DNA of 64,000 nt, taken from assembly GCA_003013855.2 (NCBI GenBank), contig ML058387.1, positions 1,364,001 through 1,428,000 of the forward strand. The letters are read 5' to 3'. Of the stretch, positions 33,299-44,689 are shown piece after piece. Below the pieces are notes generated by a model, which was not told the origin of the DNA, did not search any database, and saw nothing but the letters and a program-made list of their open reading frames with translations. The position numbers were made by a program, and so were the translations under genes. This DNA comes from Liriodendron chinense (taxonomy: Eukaryota; Streptophyta; Magnoliopsida; Magnoliales; Magnoliaceae). The stretch's first letter is position 1. Each line of letters starts with the position of its first letter.

Positions 33299-36200
33299 TT
33301 GGAATACGGGAAAAGAAAACAGACTTTAGAAAAGGGTAATTCTGTTCTTGTCTGTTTTGAAAGCAATCTAACTGATGTATCGGCAAATTCCTGGTGGATA
33401 GACTCTGGCACTTCTATTCACATATGCACTTCCATGCAGGATATGTTACAGAGCCGACCACCAACTGACACGGAGCAATCAGTGTACGTTGGCAATGGCA
33501 TAAAGGTAAACGTTGTGGCAGTAGGACTTTGCAGACTTAGATTAACATCTGGCCATTACTTAGACCTAATTGACACTTTCTATGTACCTTCAATAAGACG
33601 AAATTTAATTTCGGTCTCTCGCTTAGTTAAAGGTGGGTACACTTTTAAATTTGAGAATGAAGGTTTTAGTATCTATTTTGGTTTAAATGGAGTTGGACAT
33701 GGTACTTTAGTGAATGATCTATATCAATTAAACCTACATGCCGCAAACGTCTTGAACATGAACCTGCAGCTTAATAATGGATCAGGAATCAAAAGAAGAA
33801 AGAGAAATGAAGTTTCCTCCATACTGTGGCACAGACGATTAGGCCATATCTCTCGCGAGAGAATGGAGAGGCTTGTGCGGGATGGAATACTTCAATCCTT
33901 AGACTTCTCCGATTTTAAAGCATGTACGGATTGCATTAAGGGAAAACAGACTAGAATGAGGAAAAAGGGTGCCACCAGGAGCGTAGGTCTACTAGAAGTG
34001 ATACATACAGATATTTGTGGTCCATTCCCTACAGCTTCATGGAGTGGACATAAATATTTTATCACTTTTATAGATGACTACTCTCGCTACGGATACCTGT
34101 ACCTGATACATGAGAAATCGGATGCCCTGGATGCCTTCAAAATCTATAAGGCTGAAGTCGAGAACCAACTCGATAGAAAGATTAAGGTCGTCAGATCTGA
34201 CCGTGGTGGTGAGTACTACGGGAGATATGACGAATCAAGTAGGAATCCGGGACCTTTTGCCAGGTACTTGCAGGAATGTGGCATTGTCGCTCAGTACACC
34301 ATGCCTGGGACTCCAGAGCAAAACGGTGTGGCCGAAAGGCGTAACCGAACCCTTATGGACATGGTGCGAAGCATGATAAGTAATACGACATTGCCATTAT
34401 CCTTGTGGGGTGATGCCATTAAGACTGCAGTCCATATCCTCAATAGAGTTCCTAGCAAATCTGTCCCGAAAACCCCTTTTGAGTTATGGAATGGGAGAAA
34501 GCCTTGTCTTACCTATTTCCATGTTTGGGGTTGTCGTGCAGAAGCTAGACCCTATAACCCGCACCAGAATAAACTTGACCCAAGAACTATAAGCTGTTTC
34601 TTTATAGGTTACCCTGAAAGGTCAAAAGGCTATAGATTCTACTGTCCTTCCCATTCTATAAAGATCATTGAGACTGGGAATGCCAGATTTCTTGAGGACA
34701 CTGAAGACAGTGGGAGCATGAACGTTAGAGAGATTGTATTTGAGGAGGAACAAATCATGATTCCCATGACAGTAATTCTTACAGATGAGGCATTAAGTCC
34801 TGCAGTTGCTGCAGATCGCCTTGATGAACCTCAAGTACAACCTACTGAGGAAGGAAATCAAAATCCTGATCTGATTGAGCCATTAAGAAGATCCCAAAGG
34901 GAGAGGAGGCCTGCAATCCCTGATGACTATGTCATCTATTTGCAGGAACGTGAGTTTGACATAGGGGTGGAGAAGGATCCTGAATCTTTCACACAAGCCA
35001 AACAAAGCATTAACTCCTCTCAGTGGTTCAACGCCATGAAAGACGAGTTGAAATCCATGCAGGACAATGAAGTCTGGAACCTTGTCCAGTTACCTGAAGG
35101 AATTAAGCCGGTTGGTTGTAAATGGGTATTTAAAACCAAACGGGACTCCAAGGGAAACATAGAAAGGTATAAAGCCAGACTTGTTGCTAAGGGTTTTAAC
35201 CAACGTGAAGGCGTTGACTACAAAGAGATTTTCTCTCCAGTTTCAAAGAAAGACTCATTTAGAATAATAATGGCTCTTGTAGCTCATATGGATCTGGAAT
35301 TACAACAAATGGACGTTAAGACTGCGTTTCTCAATGGGGTTCTTGATGAGAACGTATACATGTTACAACCAGAGGGTTTTAAAGTTGAAAACTCAAAGCA
35401 ACTGGTATGTAAACTCAAGAAGTCCATATACGGTTTGAAACAGGCATCACGTCAGTGGTACCTAAAGTTTCATAAGGTGATTTCCTCATACGGTTTTGTA
35501 GAAAACACGGCGGATGAGTGTATCTACATTAAAATCAGTGGGAGTAAGTTCATTATTTTGATTTTGTATGTCGATGACATATTGTTAGCCAGCAGTGATA
35601 TTGGAATGCTTCGTGATACCAAGAAGTTTTTGTCTCAAAAATTTGAGATGAAGGATCTTGGTGACGCTTCCTTTGTCATAGGCATCGAGATTCATAGGGA
35701 TAGATCTCGAGGACTGCTTGGTTTGTCACAGAGAGCCTACATTGGTAGGATACTCGAACGGTTCGGCATGCAGAATTGCTCTCCTGGTCAATCACCTATA
35801 GTTAAAGGTGACAAATTCGGAAATTTTCAGTGCCCCAAGAATGATTTGAAAAAGGATCGCATGAAGGAAATTCCGTACGCGTCAGCAGTGGGGAGTATAA
35901 TGTATGCTCAGGTCTGTACGCGTCCGGACATTGCCTTCGTGGTTGGAATGTTAGGCAGGTACCTTTCTAATCCAGGAATTCAGCATTGGACCGCAGTAAA
36001 GAAAGTATTGCGCTACCTGCAACGGACAAAAGACTTTGCACTCACCTACAGCAAAACCGATCGTTTGGATTTGGTCGGATATTCAGACGCAGATTATGCA
36101 GGCTGCGTCGACACAAGAAGGTCAACGTCTGGTTACATTTTTCTTATGAGTGGAGGAGCTGTGTCCTGGAAAAGCGTAAAGCAGTCTACCACAGCTTCAT

Positions 36201-36559
36201 CCACTATGGAGGCAGAATTCATCGCATGTCACGAAACCACAAATCAGGCGGTGTGGCTACAGAGTTTTCTCACTGGTTTACGGGTCTTTGAGCATATCCC
36301 GAAACCTATGAGAATATTTTGTGACAGTTCAGCTGCGGTCAGTTTCTCGTATAACAACAAGCACTCATCAAGGTCGAGGCATATCGACGTAAAGTATCAT
36401 GTTGTTAAAGATAGAGTGCGGGATCATCAGGTGTCTATTCAGCTTATCGGTACTAAAGAGATGATAGCCGATCCTCTCACTAAAGGGCTTCCTGCGGCGC
36501 CATTTCAGGAGCATGTAGTGTCTATGGGAGTCATTGACCTCACAGATATATTTAGTTAG
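33299..36559 (+). CDS. pol: Copia pol polyprotein (protease, integrase, RT, RNase H)
   Basis: An unbroken frame of 1,086 codons. Domains in order: aspartic protease (WWIDSGTSIHI, Asp at residue 35), pre-integrase region (RRLGHISRERM, about 178), integrase core (FITFIDDYS about 250, SDRGGEYY about 299, EQNGVAERRNR about 339), reverse transcriptase (ARLVAKGFNQ about 620, YVDDILLASS about 756), and RNase H (YSDADYAG about 928). The start given is a TTG. The frame is open back to 33,245 with no ATG, and the first Met is residue 46, inside the protease. Translation must therefore come from a fused upstream frame or spliced leader; a TTTATTTTACAG acceptor-like site sits at 33,251. Family pol length is normal for Copia without gag. 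Confidence 0.9.
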   Translation: MEYGKRKQTLEKGNSVLVCFESNLTDVSANSWWIDSGTSIHICTSMQDMLQSRPPTDTEQSVYVGNGIKVNVVAVGLCRLRLTSGHYLDLIDTFYVPSIRRNLISVSRLVKGGYTFKFENEGFSIYFGLNGVGHGTLVNDLYQLNLHAANVLNMNLQLNNGSGIKRRKRNEVSSILWHRRLGHISRERMERLVRDGILQSLDFSDFKACTDCIKGKQTRMRKKGATRSVGLLEVIHTDICGPFPTASWSGHKYFITFIDDYSRYGYLYLIHEKSDALDAFKIYKAEVENQLDRKIKVVRSDRGGEYYGRYDESSRNPGPFARYLQECGIVAQYTMPGTPEQNGVAERRNRTLMDMVRSMISNTTLPLSLWGDAIKTAVHILNRVPSKSVPKTPFELWNGRKPCLTYFHVWGCRAEARPYNPHQNKLDPRTISCFFIGYPERSKGYRFYCPSHSIKIIETGNARFLEDTEDSGSMNVREIVFEEEQIMIPMTVILTDEALSPAVAADRLDEPQVQPTEEGNQNPDLIEPLRRSQRERRPAIPDDYVIYLQEREFDIGVEKDPESFTQAKQSINSSQWFNAMKDELKSMQDNEVWNLVQLPEGIKPVGCKWVFKTKRDSKGNIERYKARLVAKGFNQREGVDYKEIFSPVSKKDSFRIIMALVAHMDLELQQMDVKTAFLNGVLDENVYMLQPEGFKVENSKQLVCKLKKSIYGLKQASRQWYLKFHKVISSYGFVENTADECIYIKISGSKFIILILYVDDILLASSDIGMLRDTKKFLSQKFEMKDLGDASFVIGIEIHRDRSRGLLGLSQRAYIGRILERFGMQNCSPGQSPIVKGDKFGNFQCPKNDLKKDRMKEIPYASAVGSIMYAQVCTRPDIAFVVGMLGRYLSNPGIQHWTAVKKVLRYLQRTKDFALTYSKTDRLDLVGYSDADYAGCVDTRRSTSGYIFLMSGGAVSWKSVKQSTTASSTMEAEFIACHETTNQAVWLQSFLTGLRVFEHIPKPMRIFCDSSAAVSFSYNNKHSSRSRHIDVKYHVVKDRVRDHQVSIQLIGTKEMIADPLTKGLPAAPFQEHVVSMGVIDLTDIFS

Positions 36560-37015
36560 TGGGAGTTTTAAGATTCAGTTTACATCTATTTTGTTCAGAC
36601 ACTCGTGGAGATCTCATTTACTTTGATGATTCCATCTTTTGGTTTATACTATTTCTCTCATTTGGTGTGCACAATATATTTTGAGAATAGTAGAATTTCA
36701 GTATTGTCTCATTGGAGACATCTTAAGAAAGCTCCTAGGACCTCTTGAAGGTAGGCACTTTCAGTCACACTTGAGTGTAACCTTCATACCACACGACCAT
36801 GTTCACAATGTACGTCATTAAGATTGATGATACTAGTGACCGTGATTCGTCTCACTTCGCCTCAATTAATGTTGTGTAGACTACCATGATCCAGTATTAG
36901 TAGTCTTGATGGACTAGATTGGAAAAGACGTTGTCCACAGAATCTGACATATTGGTTGACCACTTAAGTATAATTAAAATCCGTGACATTGAAAAGTATG
37001 GCCCAAGTGGGAGAA

Positions 37016-37473
37016 TGTAAGTTTTCTATATAGTGGGCCGACTGATCAATGGTCCAGATTTGAATACAGATGCAGATTCATGTGTGGACTGATCAGTGGA
37101 CCCCACTACAGTCGTGATCTACAGAATTAAGAGGGGTTGCGCGTCTACACTGCCTGAGGCAGTATTGTAGTTGAACATGGATTCCTGATAGCCAAATTCG
37201 TGTGGAGCAAGGGTGGTAGTGTTTTGGTGGGTTTCAAACACTGCCACACCCACTACAAACCCTATTTAAAGGGTACTGGGTCCCCAATCCGGGATTACAT
37301 TGAAAACAAGCCCCATCTAAGGTTTTCTCTACAGCAATCCCAGGAGAGGAAGATCCAGATCCCTAATTCGAGATGGCGCACCAGACAGGTATGTCTTTAT
37401 TCTAGTTATCCGATCTCCATATTTCTGATGCACAGCAAGGTCCTATGTATTCCGCAATATAGAAAAGCTTACA
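37016..37473 (+). repeat. 3' LTR of the young Copia
   Basis: Same 458-bp length as the 5' LTR with two substitutions. Preceded by the purine tract at 37,004-37,015 and followed directly by TTATA, the target duplication. Confidence 0.92.
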
Positions 37474-37900
37474 TTATATCCACACTGCCCATCCATTTTT
37501 ATAATTATTTTAGGTCTTGACCACACAGCATGAAATAGTGGAGATTGAATGCCTAACATTGAAAACTTCTTGAGCTCAAGTAGATCATATCACATAAAAC
37601 AGTGGGGCTAAACATTGAAAACTTCTTAAGGCCACGGAAGTTTTGGATTAAGCTGATATTTTTGTTTTCCCTTCATCCAAGTTTGCGAGATCATATGAAC
37701 AAATTTGATATATAGCAAATAAACATCATGATGGGCCCTAGGAAGGTTTCAACATTAGGCGTCATCATCCCCACAGCTTTATGTACTAGTGCAGCTCACT
37801 TTGAGTCTGCCTCATTTTTTTTCGCTTATTCCCTAAATGATTTGGTAAAATGGATGGACAATGTAGATACAATGTATGCTTCATGATGTGCCTATAGGTG
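37474..37900. repeat. Right part of the core MITE hosting the Copia
   Basis: Continues the palindromic core after the Copia: CCACACTGCCCATCC, AAGTAGATCATATCAC, AGCAAATAAACATCATGATG, then the mirrored end TGATTTGGTAAAATGGATGG and GATGTGCCTATAGG. Degenerate. Confidence 0.6.
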
Positions 37901-38521
37901 ATGATATTAAAGAAAATGATAAAATTGTCATTTATAAAAAAAAAAAATTTAACTCAAAATAACTCACAACATTTTCCATTAAATGTTTAGTCAAAATACC
38001 AAAGCTTTAAAAAAATCATAATTTTCGATGAAAATCAAATTTAAATAATTAATTTTTTTGAATTTAACAAACAATCTCAATCATGAAAACTCACTGGAAA
38101 TAACCTATTTCAGTATAAGTTGTGAAAATAAGTTCTACAAAACAGGCCCTAAGATGATACGAAAAAATGGATGAATGAGGTGTATAAAACTTATATATCA
38201 TGGTGGGCCTCACAAAGCCTCTTTCTAGATTGATTTTGGTCCAGGCAGGGCAGGACGCAATCCGCTTCCGACCATTTTTGTCTCTGTGGGCGAGACGAAT
38301 AATCAAGCGATCTCATTTGATTTTTTTTTTTTTTTTTTTAACCTGTGTGGTTTCTGTCGTCAGGAAATATGTGGCTTTCTGCGACCTCTTTCAGCACCAC
38401 TTCGCTGTTAGTCATACAGGTGCTCGGTGACAGTGGCTGTTAGCTAACTTATAAGTATTTAATTATATATTTTTAAAATACCGACATTACCTTCACAAAA
38501 ACCTCACCCATACAGCAAGAG
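37901..38521. other. AT-rich stretch with one core half-copy
   Basis: 37,901-38,130 is AT-rich with A-runs. 38,140-38,270 is the right end of a palindromic copy (TATATATCATGGTGGGCCTC ... GGACGCAATCCGC). A 19-base T run follows at about 38,321. No gene seen. Confidence 0.5.
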
Positions 38522-39359
38522 GGACGCGGATTAACTACTGACGTCTTCAGTATCTATCTGACTACTGAAGTGACGTCACCAAGTTATGTGGGCCCCATCA
38601 TGATGTATGAGTTGTACCACACTGTCCATCCACTTAGAGAAATTATTTAAGGGCATGGATAGAAAATGAGGCACATCCAACAAAAATTTAAAAATAGCAC
38701 AAATTGTAATAGGCTGTTAGTGGCACCTTAGGTATGATTGAAGATCATCTCAAGTGACACTGAAACCAATCGAAGGAAACTTTGGTGGCATAAAAAAGGT
38801 CAAAACTTCACAACATGCAGAGTTCCCGACTTTTCAAAATTTTGGTGGGACCAATACTTTGTTCGATCAAACCGAAAATTGCCGAAATTCATTTAATTTT
38901 GTCGATTCTTCTTTAGGTTGCTTCTGATCCATCTGTCCTAGGAATGTGAGTGATCTACACCCTTCATTAATGGGTTCTTATTCTACATCTCCAGAGCTCA
39001 AGTAGACCCCACCATAAAAAAATAGTGGGGATTGAATGCCTACCACTAAAAACTTCTTAGCGCCAGGGATGTTTCTGATCATATGAACTTATGAACAGTT
39101 TGGATCTCAAATAAACATTATGATGGGCCTAAGAAGGTTTCAACGGTGGGCATCACTGTCCTCACTGTTTTGACTGTTTCTATGGTGGGTCCACTTGAGC
39201 TTTGGATCTGGCTTATTCTTTGGCTCATGCTCTAAGTTCTCTCCAAATGGATGAATGGTGTGGATACAACACATGCATCATGGTGGGGCCCACAGAACTT
39301 GTTGACGTGGCTTCTGTAGCCGAGATAACTACTGAAGCCGAGAGTAGCTGATCCGCGTC
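38522..39359. mobile_element. Palindromic MITE with GGACGCGGAT ends
   Basis: The left end GGACGCGGATTAACTACTG pairs with the complement of CAGTAG/AGTAGCTGATCCGCGTCC on the right. Next inward are ACTGAAGTGACGTCACCAAG on the left and a related box on the right, then the shared core halves. At 838 bp it is longer than most copies because about 250 bp of unrelated AT-rich sequence lies in the left arm. The 9-bp flanks do not match. Confidence 0.65.
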
Positions 39360-39392
39360 CAAGACAAACGCTCTTCGCCAGACGAAAGAATC

Positions 39393-39393
<1 letters not shown>

Positions 39394-39427
<34 letters not shown>
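39394..39427. repeat. (CT)n microsatellite
   Basis: About 17 CT dinucleotides. Confidence 0.95.
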
Positions 39428-39432
<5 letters not shown>

Positions 39433-39459
39433 GACATCTTCCCTTTCTCCTTTCGACCA

Positions 39460-39925
39460 TGCGCAGGCCTATCTTGATGCGTGGGAGAAATCCACTCAGT
39501 CCATCTATTTTCCAGCTCATTTTAGGGCATAAGCCCAAAAATGAATCAGATCCAGAGTTCAAAGTGGGCCTGACAGTGTCCCTGAGATTTTTTAACAGTG
39601 GGCGCTCAATCTCAGTTCCTTTGTATCGTTTGTCCCACTAGAGCTCTAAATCAGCTTCATTTTGGGGTCGATGCCCTGAAATGAGATGACAAAACAGATG
39701 AACGGGGTGGATTTTCAATAACAACTTGTGCCCCACGAATGTTTAACGTGGGGCATTCAAATCTCACTGTTTCCTGTTTGTTTGGTCCACCTGAGTTTTG
39801 GATCGGCCTCATTTTTGGACCCATGCCAAAAAATGAGATGGAAAAGCAGATGAACGGGGAGGATTTCTCTCAAACATCAAGATGGGCCCGACTTTTTATG
39901 GGCATCCCTGTGCAATCCAAGGCAT
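39460..39925. repeat. Two degenerate palindromic core copies
   Basis: 39,475-39,720 has left and right halves without clear terminal repeats. 39,725-39,925 is a second right half (TCTCACTGTTTCCTGTTTG ... AAACATCAAGATGGGCCC). Confidence 0.5.
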
Positions 39926-39959
39926 GGGTTATTACGTCTTTGTAAAGCTCGCACCCTAA

Positions 39960-40145
39960 GGCTAGACTTGGCAAAATTCGACCCAACCCACTAACCCGAC
40001 CCGACCTGGCCCGAATTTTTCTAGTTTAGGGTGGGAAAATTTGACCCGAATTTAATTTTTGGGTTGACCCGACCCGACCCGACCCGGATTTTTATGGATC
40101 GGGTTAGGGTTAAAGGTGACCCGACCCGACCCGAATCATACAGGG
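39960..40145. repeat. ACCCGACCC-rich hAT-like terminal relic
   Basis: Begins TAGACTTGGCAAAATTCGAC and is dominated by CCCGACCCGA repeats, later on the complementary strand as GGGTTAGGGTTA. TAG-CTTGGCA starts with GACCCG-rich subterminals recall plant hAT ends. The other end was not identified. Similar composition occurs at 49,000-49,195. Confidence 0.4.
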
Positions 40146-40519
40146 TTAAGTAGACTATTATATATTGATTTTCTTATTAGTTAAATAATACATAGTTGTT
40201 TTTTTCCTCACATACCCAGCTACAAACGTCCACATGTCTGTCAATTTCCTAAACATTATGGTGGGCCTAAAGATTATTATATACTGATTTTCTTATTAGT
40301 TAAATAATACATAGTTTTTTTTTCTCTCACATACCTTGCTTAGAACGGTCCACATGTCTATCAATTCAATAAACTTAATCGACATGCCTGAAGCATCATC
40401 TCATTACTCTAAGTATGTTTTAAATATGCACTCCATTATATCCATTTATTTTTCTCTTTCAATATTTGCATAATAGAAATACTCAATAAAAAAAGCCTTG
40501 GCTAATATATACAGAGAAG

Positions 40520-40968
40520 TGGTACTATGATGTCAACCTCATGGGAAGAGCTGTGTGGGCCCCACATGTCAGACATCAACGCCGTGCATTTGATGGGTCC
40601 CATTTAGGTTATGGGATATCCCAAAAATAAGTCGTATACAAAACTCAGGTGGGCCATAGTAAAGACATGCCTAAAACATCTAAAAGTATTTGGTGGGGCC
40701 CAATTGGGTTTTGGATGCGGCTGAAACTTGGTCTAACCCCTCATCCAAGTGGGACACATACAATGGATGGGCTGGATTTGTGAACCACGTCTCAGTGGGC
40801 CAAATAAATGATCATGAAGGTTTTAATGGGCGGATTACCCCTCTCAACTTTTGTCTATGGTGTGGCCCATCTAAATCATGGATTGGCGTGATTTTAAGCC
40901 CGTGGCCCACCATGAAATGGTGCATCTGATTGATGAGGTAAATGTTTGACACACATCATGGTGAGGCC
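40520..40968. repeat. Palindromic core copy split by hAT insertion
   Basis: CTGTGTGGGCCCCACATGTC ... CACATCATGGTGAGGCC, with a variant interior (AAAACATCTAAAAGTATTTG) unlike most copies. Its right end is interrupted by the hAT element at 40,977. Confidence 0.55.
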
Positions 40969-40976
40969 TACACAGC

Positions 40977-41778
40977 TAGAGGTGGGCACAAACCAAGCCA
41001 GCTCGAAAGCTCGGCTCGGATTGGTTCGAAAAAGCTCGGCTTGGATTGGTTTGAATGGAAGTTCAAACCAAACCAAGCCTCCGAGTCAAGCTCGATTGAA
41101 AAAACAAACCAAACTCAAACTAGGGTAGTTCCGGCTGGGCTCGACTCGAAGCTCGATTTGATTCAGCTCAGTTTGATTCGGCTCTTAGATTATAAGCACA
41201 CGGTTTCCTGTGGTATGATCCACTTGAGCTTTGGATATGATTCCATTTTGGGATCATGTCCTAAAATGATATGTAAAACATATGGATAACATGGATAATA
41301 CATATACATGATGACATGGATAATACATAATACATATACATGATGACATGGATAATACATAATACATTTACATGAATACACACTGTTTCCTTGCACTTGT
41401 AAGATTATGCTTGTGTACTTTTGTTTGGAAAATACTCTTACATGTCTCTTTTGAAGTTGCACTCTTTTGGAGGATGTTAAACATCATATGGTAAGATATG
41501 TTTGTACTTTTTTTTTTCTAAATTTTTAAATTCTTTTCTATTTAAATGAATAAGGAAAAAAAGGGCCACTGTTTGTTTGAAATCGGCCCGGCCCAGTTCG
41601 AAATTTTCAACCAAGCCGATCCCGACTCGAACCAGATTTTTCTGGAGCAAACCAAACTTGGGCCGCATGGGTCGGCCCGAAACCCAAACCAAACCGATCC
41701 ACAAACTGCAGTGGTACAAAAACAAACCAAACCAAACTAGGGCTAACTCAGCTCGGCCCGGATCGTTGCCCACCTCTA
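40977..41778. mobile_element. Non-autonomous hAT element, exact 8-bp duplication
   Basis: Ends TAGAGGTGGGCACAAACC and complement TAGAGGTGGGCAACGATCC. TACACAGC is duplicated exactly at 40,969-40,976 and 41,779-41,786. Outer regions share the GAGCTCGGTTTG-rich text of the element at 23,433, in opposite orientation, and the interior holds one arm of that element including GGAGGATGTTAAACATC. No transposase. This copy shows the unduplicated form of the family. Confidence 0.87.
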
Positions 41779-41834
41779 TACACAGCCCAACCTCATGGAA
41801 AGTTCTCATGAGGTCGAACTCATGGTACCATTTC

Positions 41835-41944
<110 letters not shown>

Positions 41945-41965
41945 ATGCTCAAATGGGCACTTCTT

Positions 41966-42287
41966 CGTGAGAGAGACTCATGAGCACTTTTTCATGGCTC
42001 ATCACACATGATGTAAGCTCAAAATTTGAGTCGTCCATGTGATGCAGCACCCCAAAAAACCCCCTAAGGATCATCTTTCAACCTGATCCAAAACTCTGGT
42101 GGGCCGCAGCAGAGATAAATCAAGGGAGGAAACTGTTTCCTTCTTTCATGGCCCACCAGAGTTTTGGATCAGGTTGAAAGATGGGCCCTAAGAGTTTTTT
42201 GTAGTGCTGCATCACATGGACGGCTCAGATTTTGGGCTCAGATCATGTGTGATGAGCCAAGAAAAAGTGCTCACGAGTTCTCTCACG
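41966..42287. mobile_element. Palindromic MITE, CGTGAGAGA ends (separate family)
   Basis: The left arm CGTGAGAGAGACTCATGAGC then ACTTTTTCATGGCTCATC mirrors the right arm ending AGTGCTCACGAGTTCTC. The two halves meet near 42,130 at GAAACTGTTTCC. It shares CACATGGACGG and TGGGCC motifs but not the usual core order, so it is a distinct family. It lies directly after the G-run. Confidence 0.65.
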
Positions 42288-42299
42288 CAGAATTGCGCA

Positions 42300-42566
42300 G
42301 ATTTTGGAACTTTTTAAAATTCTTTTTTATTTAAACAATAAAAAAATAAAAAAAATCCACCACCTACTCGAACTTTGACTCGCTCGATTCAAAATTTTCA
42401 ACCAAATTGATCTCGGCTCAAATCAGATTTCTCTGGAGTAAACCAACTGGGGCCACATTGGTCAACCCAAAGCCCAAACCGGGCTGATCCACAAATTGGG
42501 GTGGCACAAGAACAAGCCAAACCAAACTAAGCCTAACTCAGTGGGCCGGGATCGTTGCCCACCTCT
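42300..42566. repeat. Truncated relative of the TAGAGGTGGGCA hAT family
   Basis: Degenerate text parallel to 41,520-41,778 (AAATTTTCAACCAAATTGAT, CTCTGGAGTAAACCAA) ends at GGATCGTTGCCCACCTCTA. The opposite end is missing. Confidence 0.55.
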
Positions 42567-42589
42567 AACCACAAGAAAACAAATAAATA

Positions 42590-44645
42590 TCAAACTTGAT
42601 CAGAGCCTTCTGTGGCCCCAAAAAGTTTTCATGAAGTAGCATCAATTTCTATTGTTTTCAGTGGTGTGGTCCACTTTAGCTTTTGATCGGCATTTTTTTT
42701 TTTGGTTGGTATCCCAGAATGATCTGAAAAAATGGATGGACAGTGTGGATATAAGAAACACATCAACATGGGGGTCCACTTACATTTCACGCGTCAAGAA
42801 ATCCCGATCCTTGCTATGTGGTGCAGGGGGATCCAACGTCATCCAAGACATTGCAACCCTTGTCGTGGGGCTCACCTTGATGTGTATATTCTATATCCAC
42901 TCCGTCCATCCGTTTCTTCAGACCATTTAATTAGGGAATGAATCTAAAAATTAAGAAGATAAAATTAGATGGTGGACCATACTCCAGGAAACATATGGTG
43001 ATTTAATACCCTACCATTATAAATTTCTTAGGGTGCACCTTAATATTTCTGGAGCTTTTATTCTCCATCCAATCTGTTGATAAGTTCACGTTAGCAAGGG
43101 AAAAAAACAAATATCAGTTTGACTTAAAACTTTTGTGGTCCTCAATGGTCAATTACCAATGTTTCCCATGGTATGGTCCACCTGATAGTTGGATCTGCTT
43201 CATTTTTTAGTTAATGCCCTAAAATAATCTGAAAAAATTGATGGACGGTGTGGATGCAGAATACACACATCAAGATGGGCACCACAGCAAGGGCTGCACC
43301 GTCTTGGGTGAGGCCAGGGTCTCACCTAATCTGCTCTCGTGGTGCAGCACTTTCCAGGTTAAGAGAAGAAAACCCCCAATATTGACATGCGGAACTTCCA
43401 TGGGCCCCATCATGATGAATGTATCAGATCCACACCATCTATCCTTTTTTCCATACCATTTTAGGGAATGATACACAACACAAGGAAGATCCAAGGCTCA
43501 AGTGGGCTACACTAGAGAAACAGTGGGAATTAGATGCATACTATTGAAAACATCTTGGGCCCACAGAAGGCTCTGACCAAGATGATATTTGTGTTTTCCA
43601 TTCATCCATTTCTGTGTGATCTTATGAAGAGATTAGATGGCAAATAAACCTCACAGTGGACCCTAGGAAGGTTTCAATGATAGTCGTTCAATCCCCATTG
43701 ATTTTTGTGGTGTGGTTCACTTGAGCATTCAATGTGACTCACTTTTGGGCTCATGCTCTAAAATGAACAGTAAAAATTGATGGACAGTGTGGATCTAAAA
43801 CATAAACCATCATGGGGCCAAGAGAAGGTCCACATGTTAAAAGTCATGTTGTGTAGCACGCAATCTACTGAGATGGAGAAATCTGACATATATTGTCATA
43901 TGAAGTCATCAGGTCATCAGGGATGGACGACTTGGATAAATGAGAAGTGACAGCACTGAATTTTTTTGTGCTTTCAAGGCAAACAATCCGCACTCATTTA
44001 CAATTCTCATGAACCGTATAGAGTGTTTATCATCTAAGTGCAAATCGTTTGTGTTGAAGGCATAGAAAAATTCAATAATGTGGATTCCCATAATCCATGT
44101 CATCTCCCAGATGACTATAGCTAACAAGACATGCCAGCTTTCTCTCTCCCCAATGCATTATGTTCTACACAACACAAATTTTAACATGCGGAGTTTCTCT
44201 AGCCCCACCATGATTTATGTGTTAGATCCACACTATCCATCAATTTCTTCTAGATCATTCTAGAGTACGAGCTAAAATATGAGGCACATCCTAAGCTCAA
44301 ATGGATCACTCCTAAGCTCAAATGGATCACACCACAAATAATAAGGAGGATTGAAAACCTTCTTAAGGTCCACCATAAGGTTTATTTGCCATCTAAACTC
44401 TTCACACATACCTAGATGAAGGGAAAATGCAAATATTAGCTTGATTGGAGGCTTTTGTGGCCCCAAAAAGTTTTGGATGTGGGCATCCAATTTCCACAGT
44501 TTTCTGTAGTGTGGCCCACTTGAAACTTGGATTAGTCCCATTTTTCAACTCATGCCCTAAAATGATATGGAAACATGGATGGATGGTGTGGATCTAGCAT
44601 ATAAATCATGATGGGTCTCCAGATGCCAACACTTCCAGTTTCAGC
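42590..44645. repeat. Composite repeat unit C
   Basis: An ordered series of core-MITE segments: one ending CATCAACATGGGGGTCC, one starting CATTGCAACCCTTGTCGTGG, one starting GCGGAACTTCCATGGGCCCC, and a linker with GTGTAGCACGC. The same order of segments and linkers appears at 45,430-48,470 and 48,650-50,690, so the whole block was duplicated rather than inserted piece by piece. Confidence 0.6.
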
Positions 44646-44689
44646 CTCCCTGAATTTGCTGCACCACATAACAAGCAATGAAATTCCTT

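Larger units (their letters stand above)
30555..37473 (+). mobile_element. Young full-length Copia retrotransposon without gag
   Basis: Two 458-bp LTRs (30,555-31,012 and 37,016-37,473), each TGTAAG...CTTACA, differ at only two positions by eye. TTATA flanks both sides as an exact 5-bp target duplication. A primer-binding site (TTGGTATCAAAGCC, 31,014) follows the left LTR, and a purine tract (AAGTGGGAGAA) precedes the right one. The pol frame of over 1,080 codons is unbroken. The 2.2 kb between primer site and pol, where a roughly 250-300-residue capsid gene should be, has no capsid or zinc-knuckle coding that I can see. The element is young but probably needs proteins from a relative. Confidence 0.9.
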
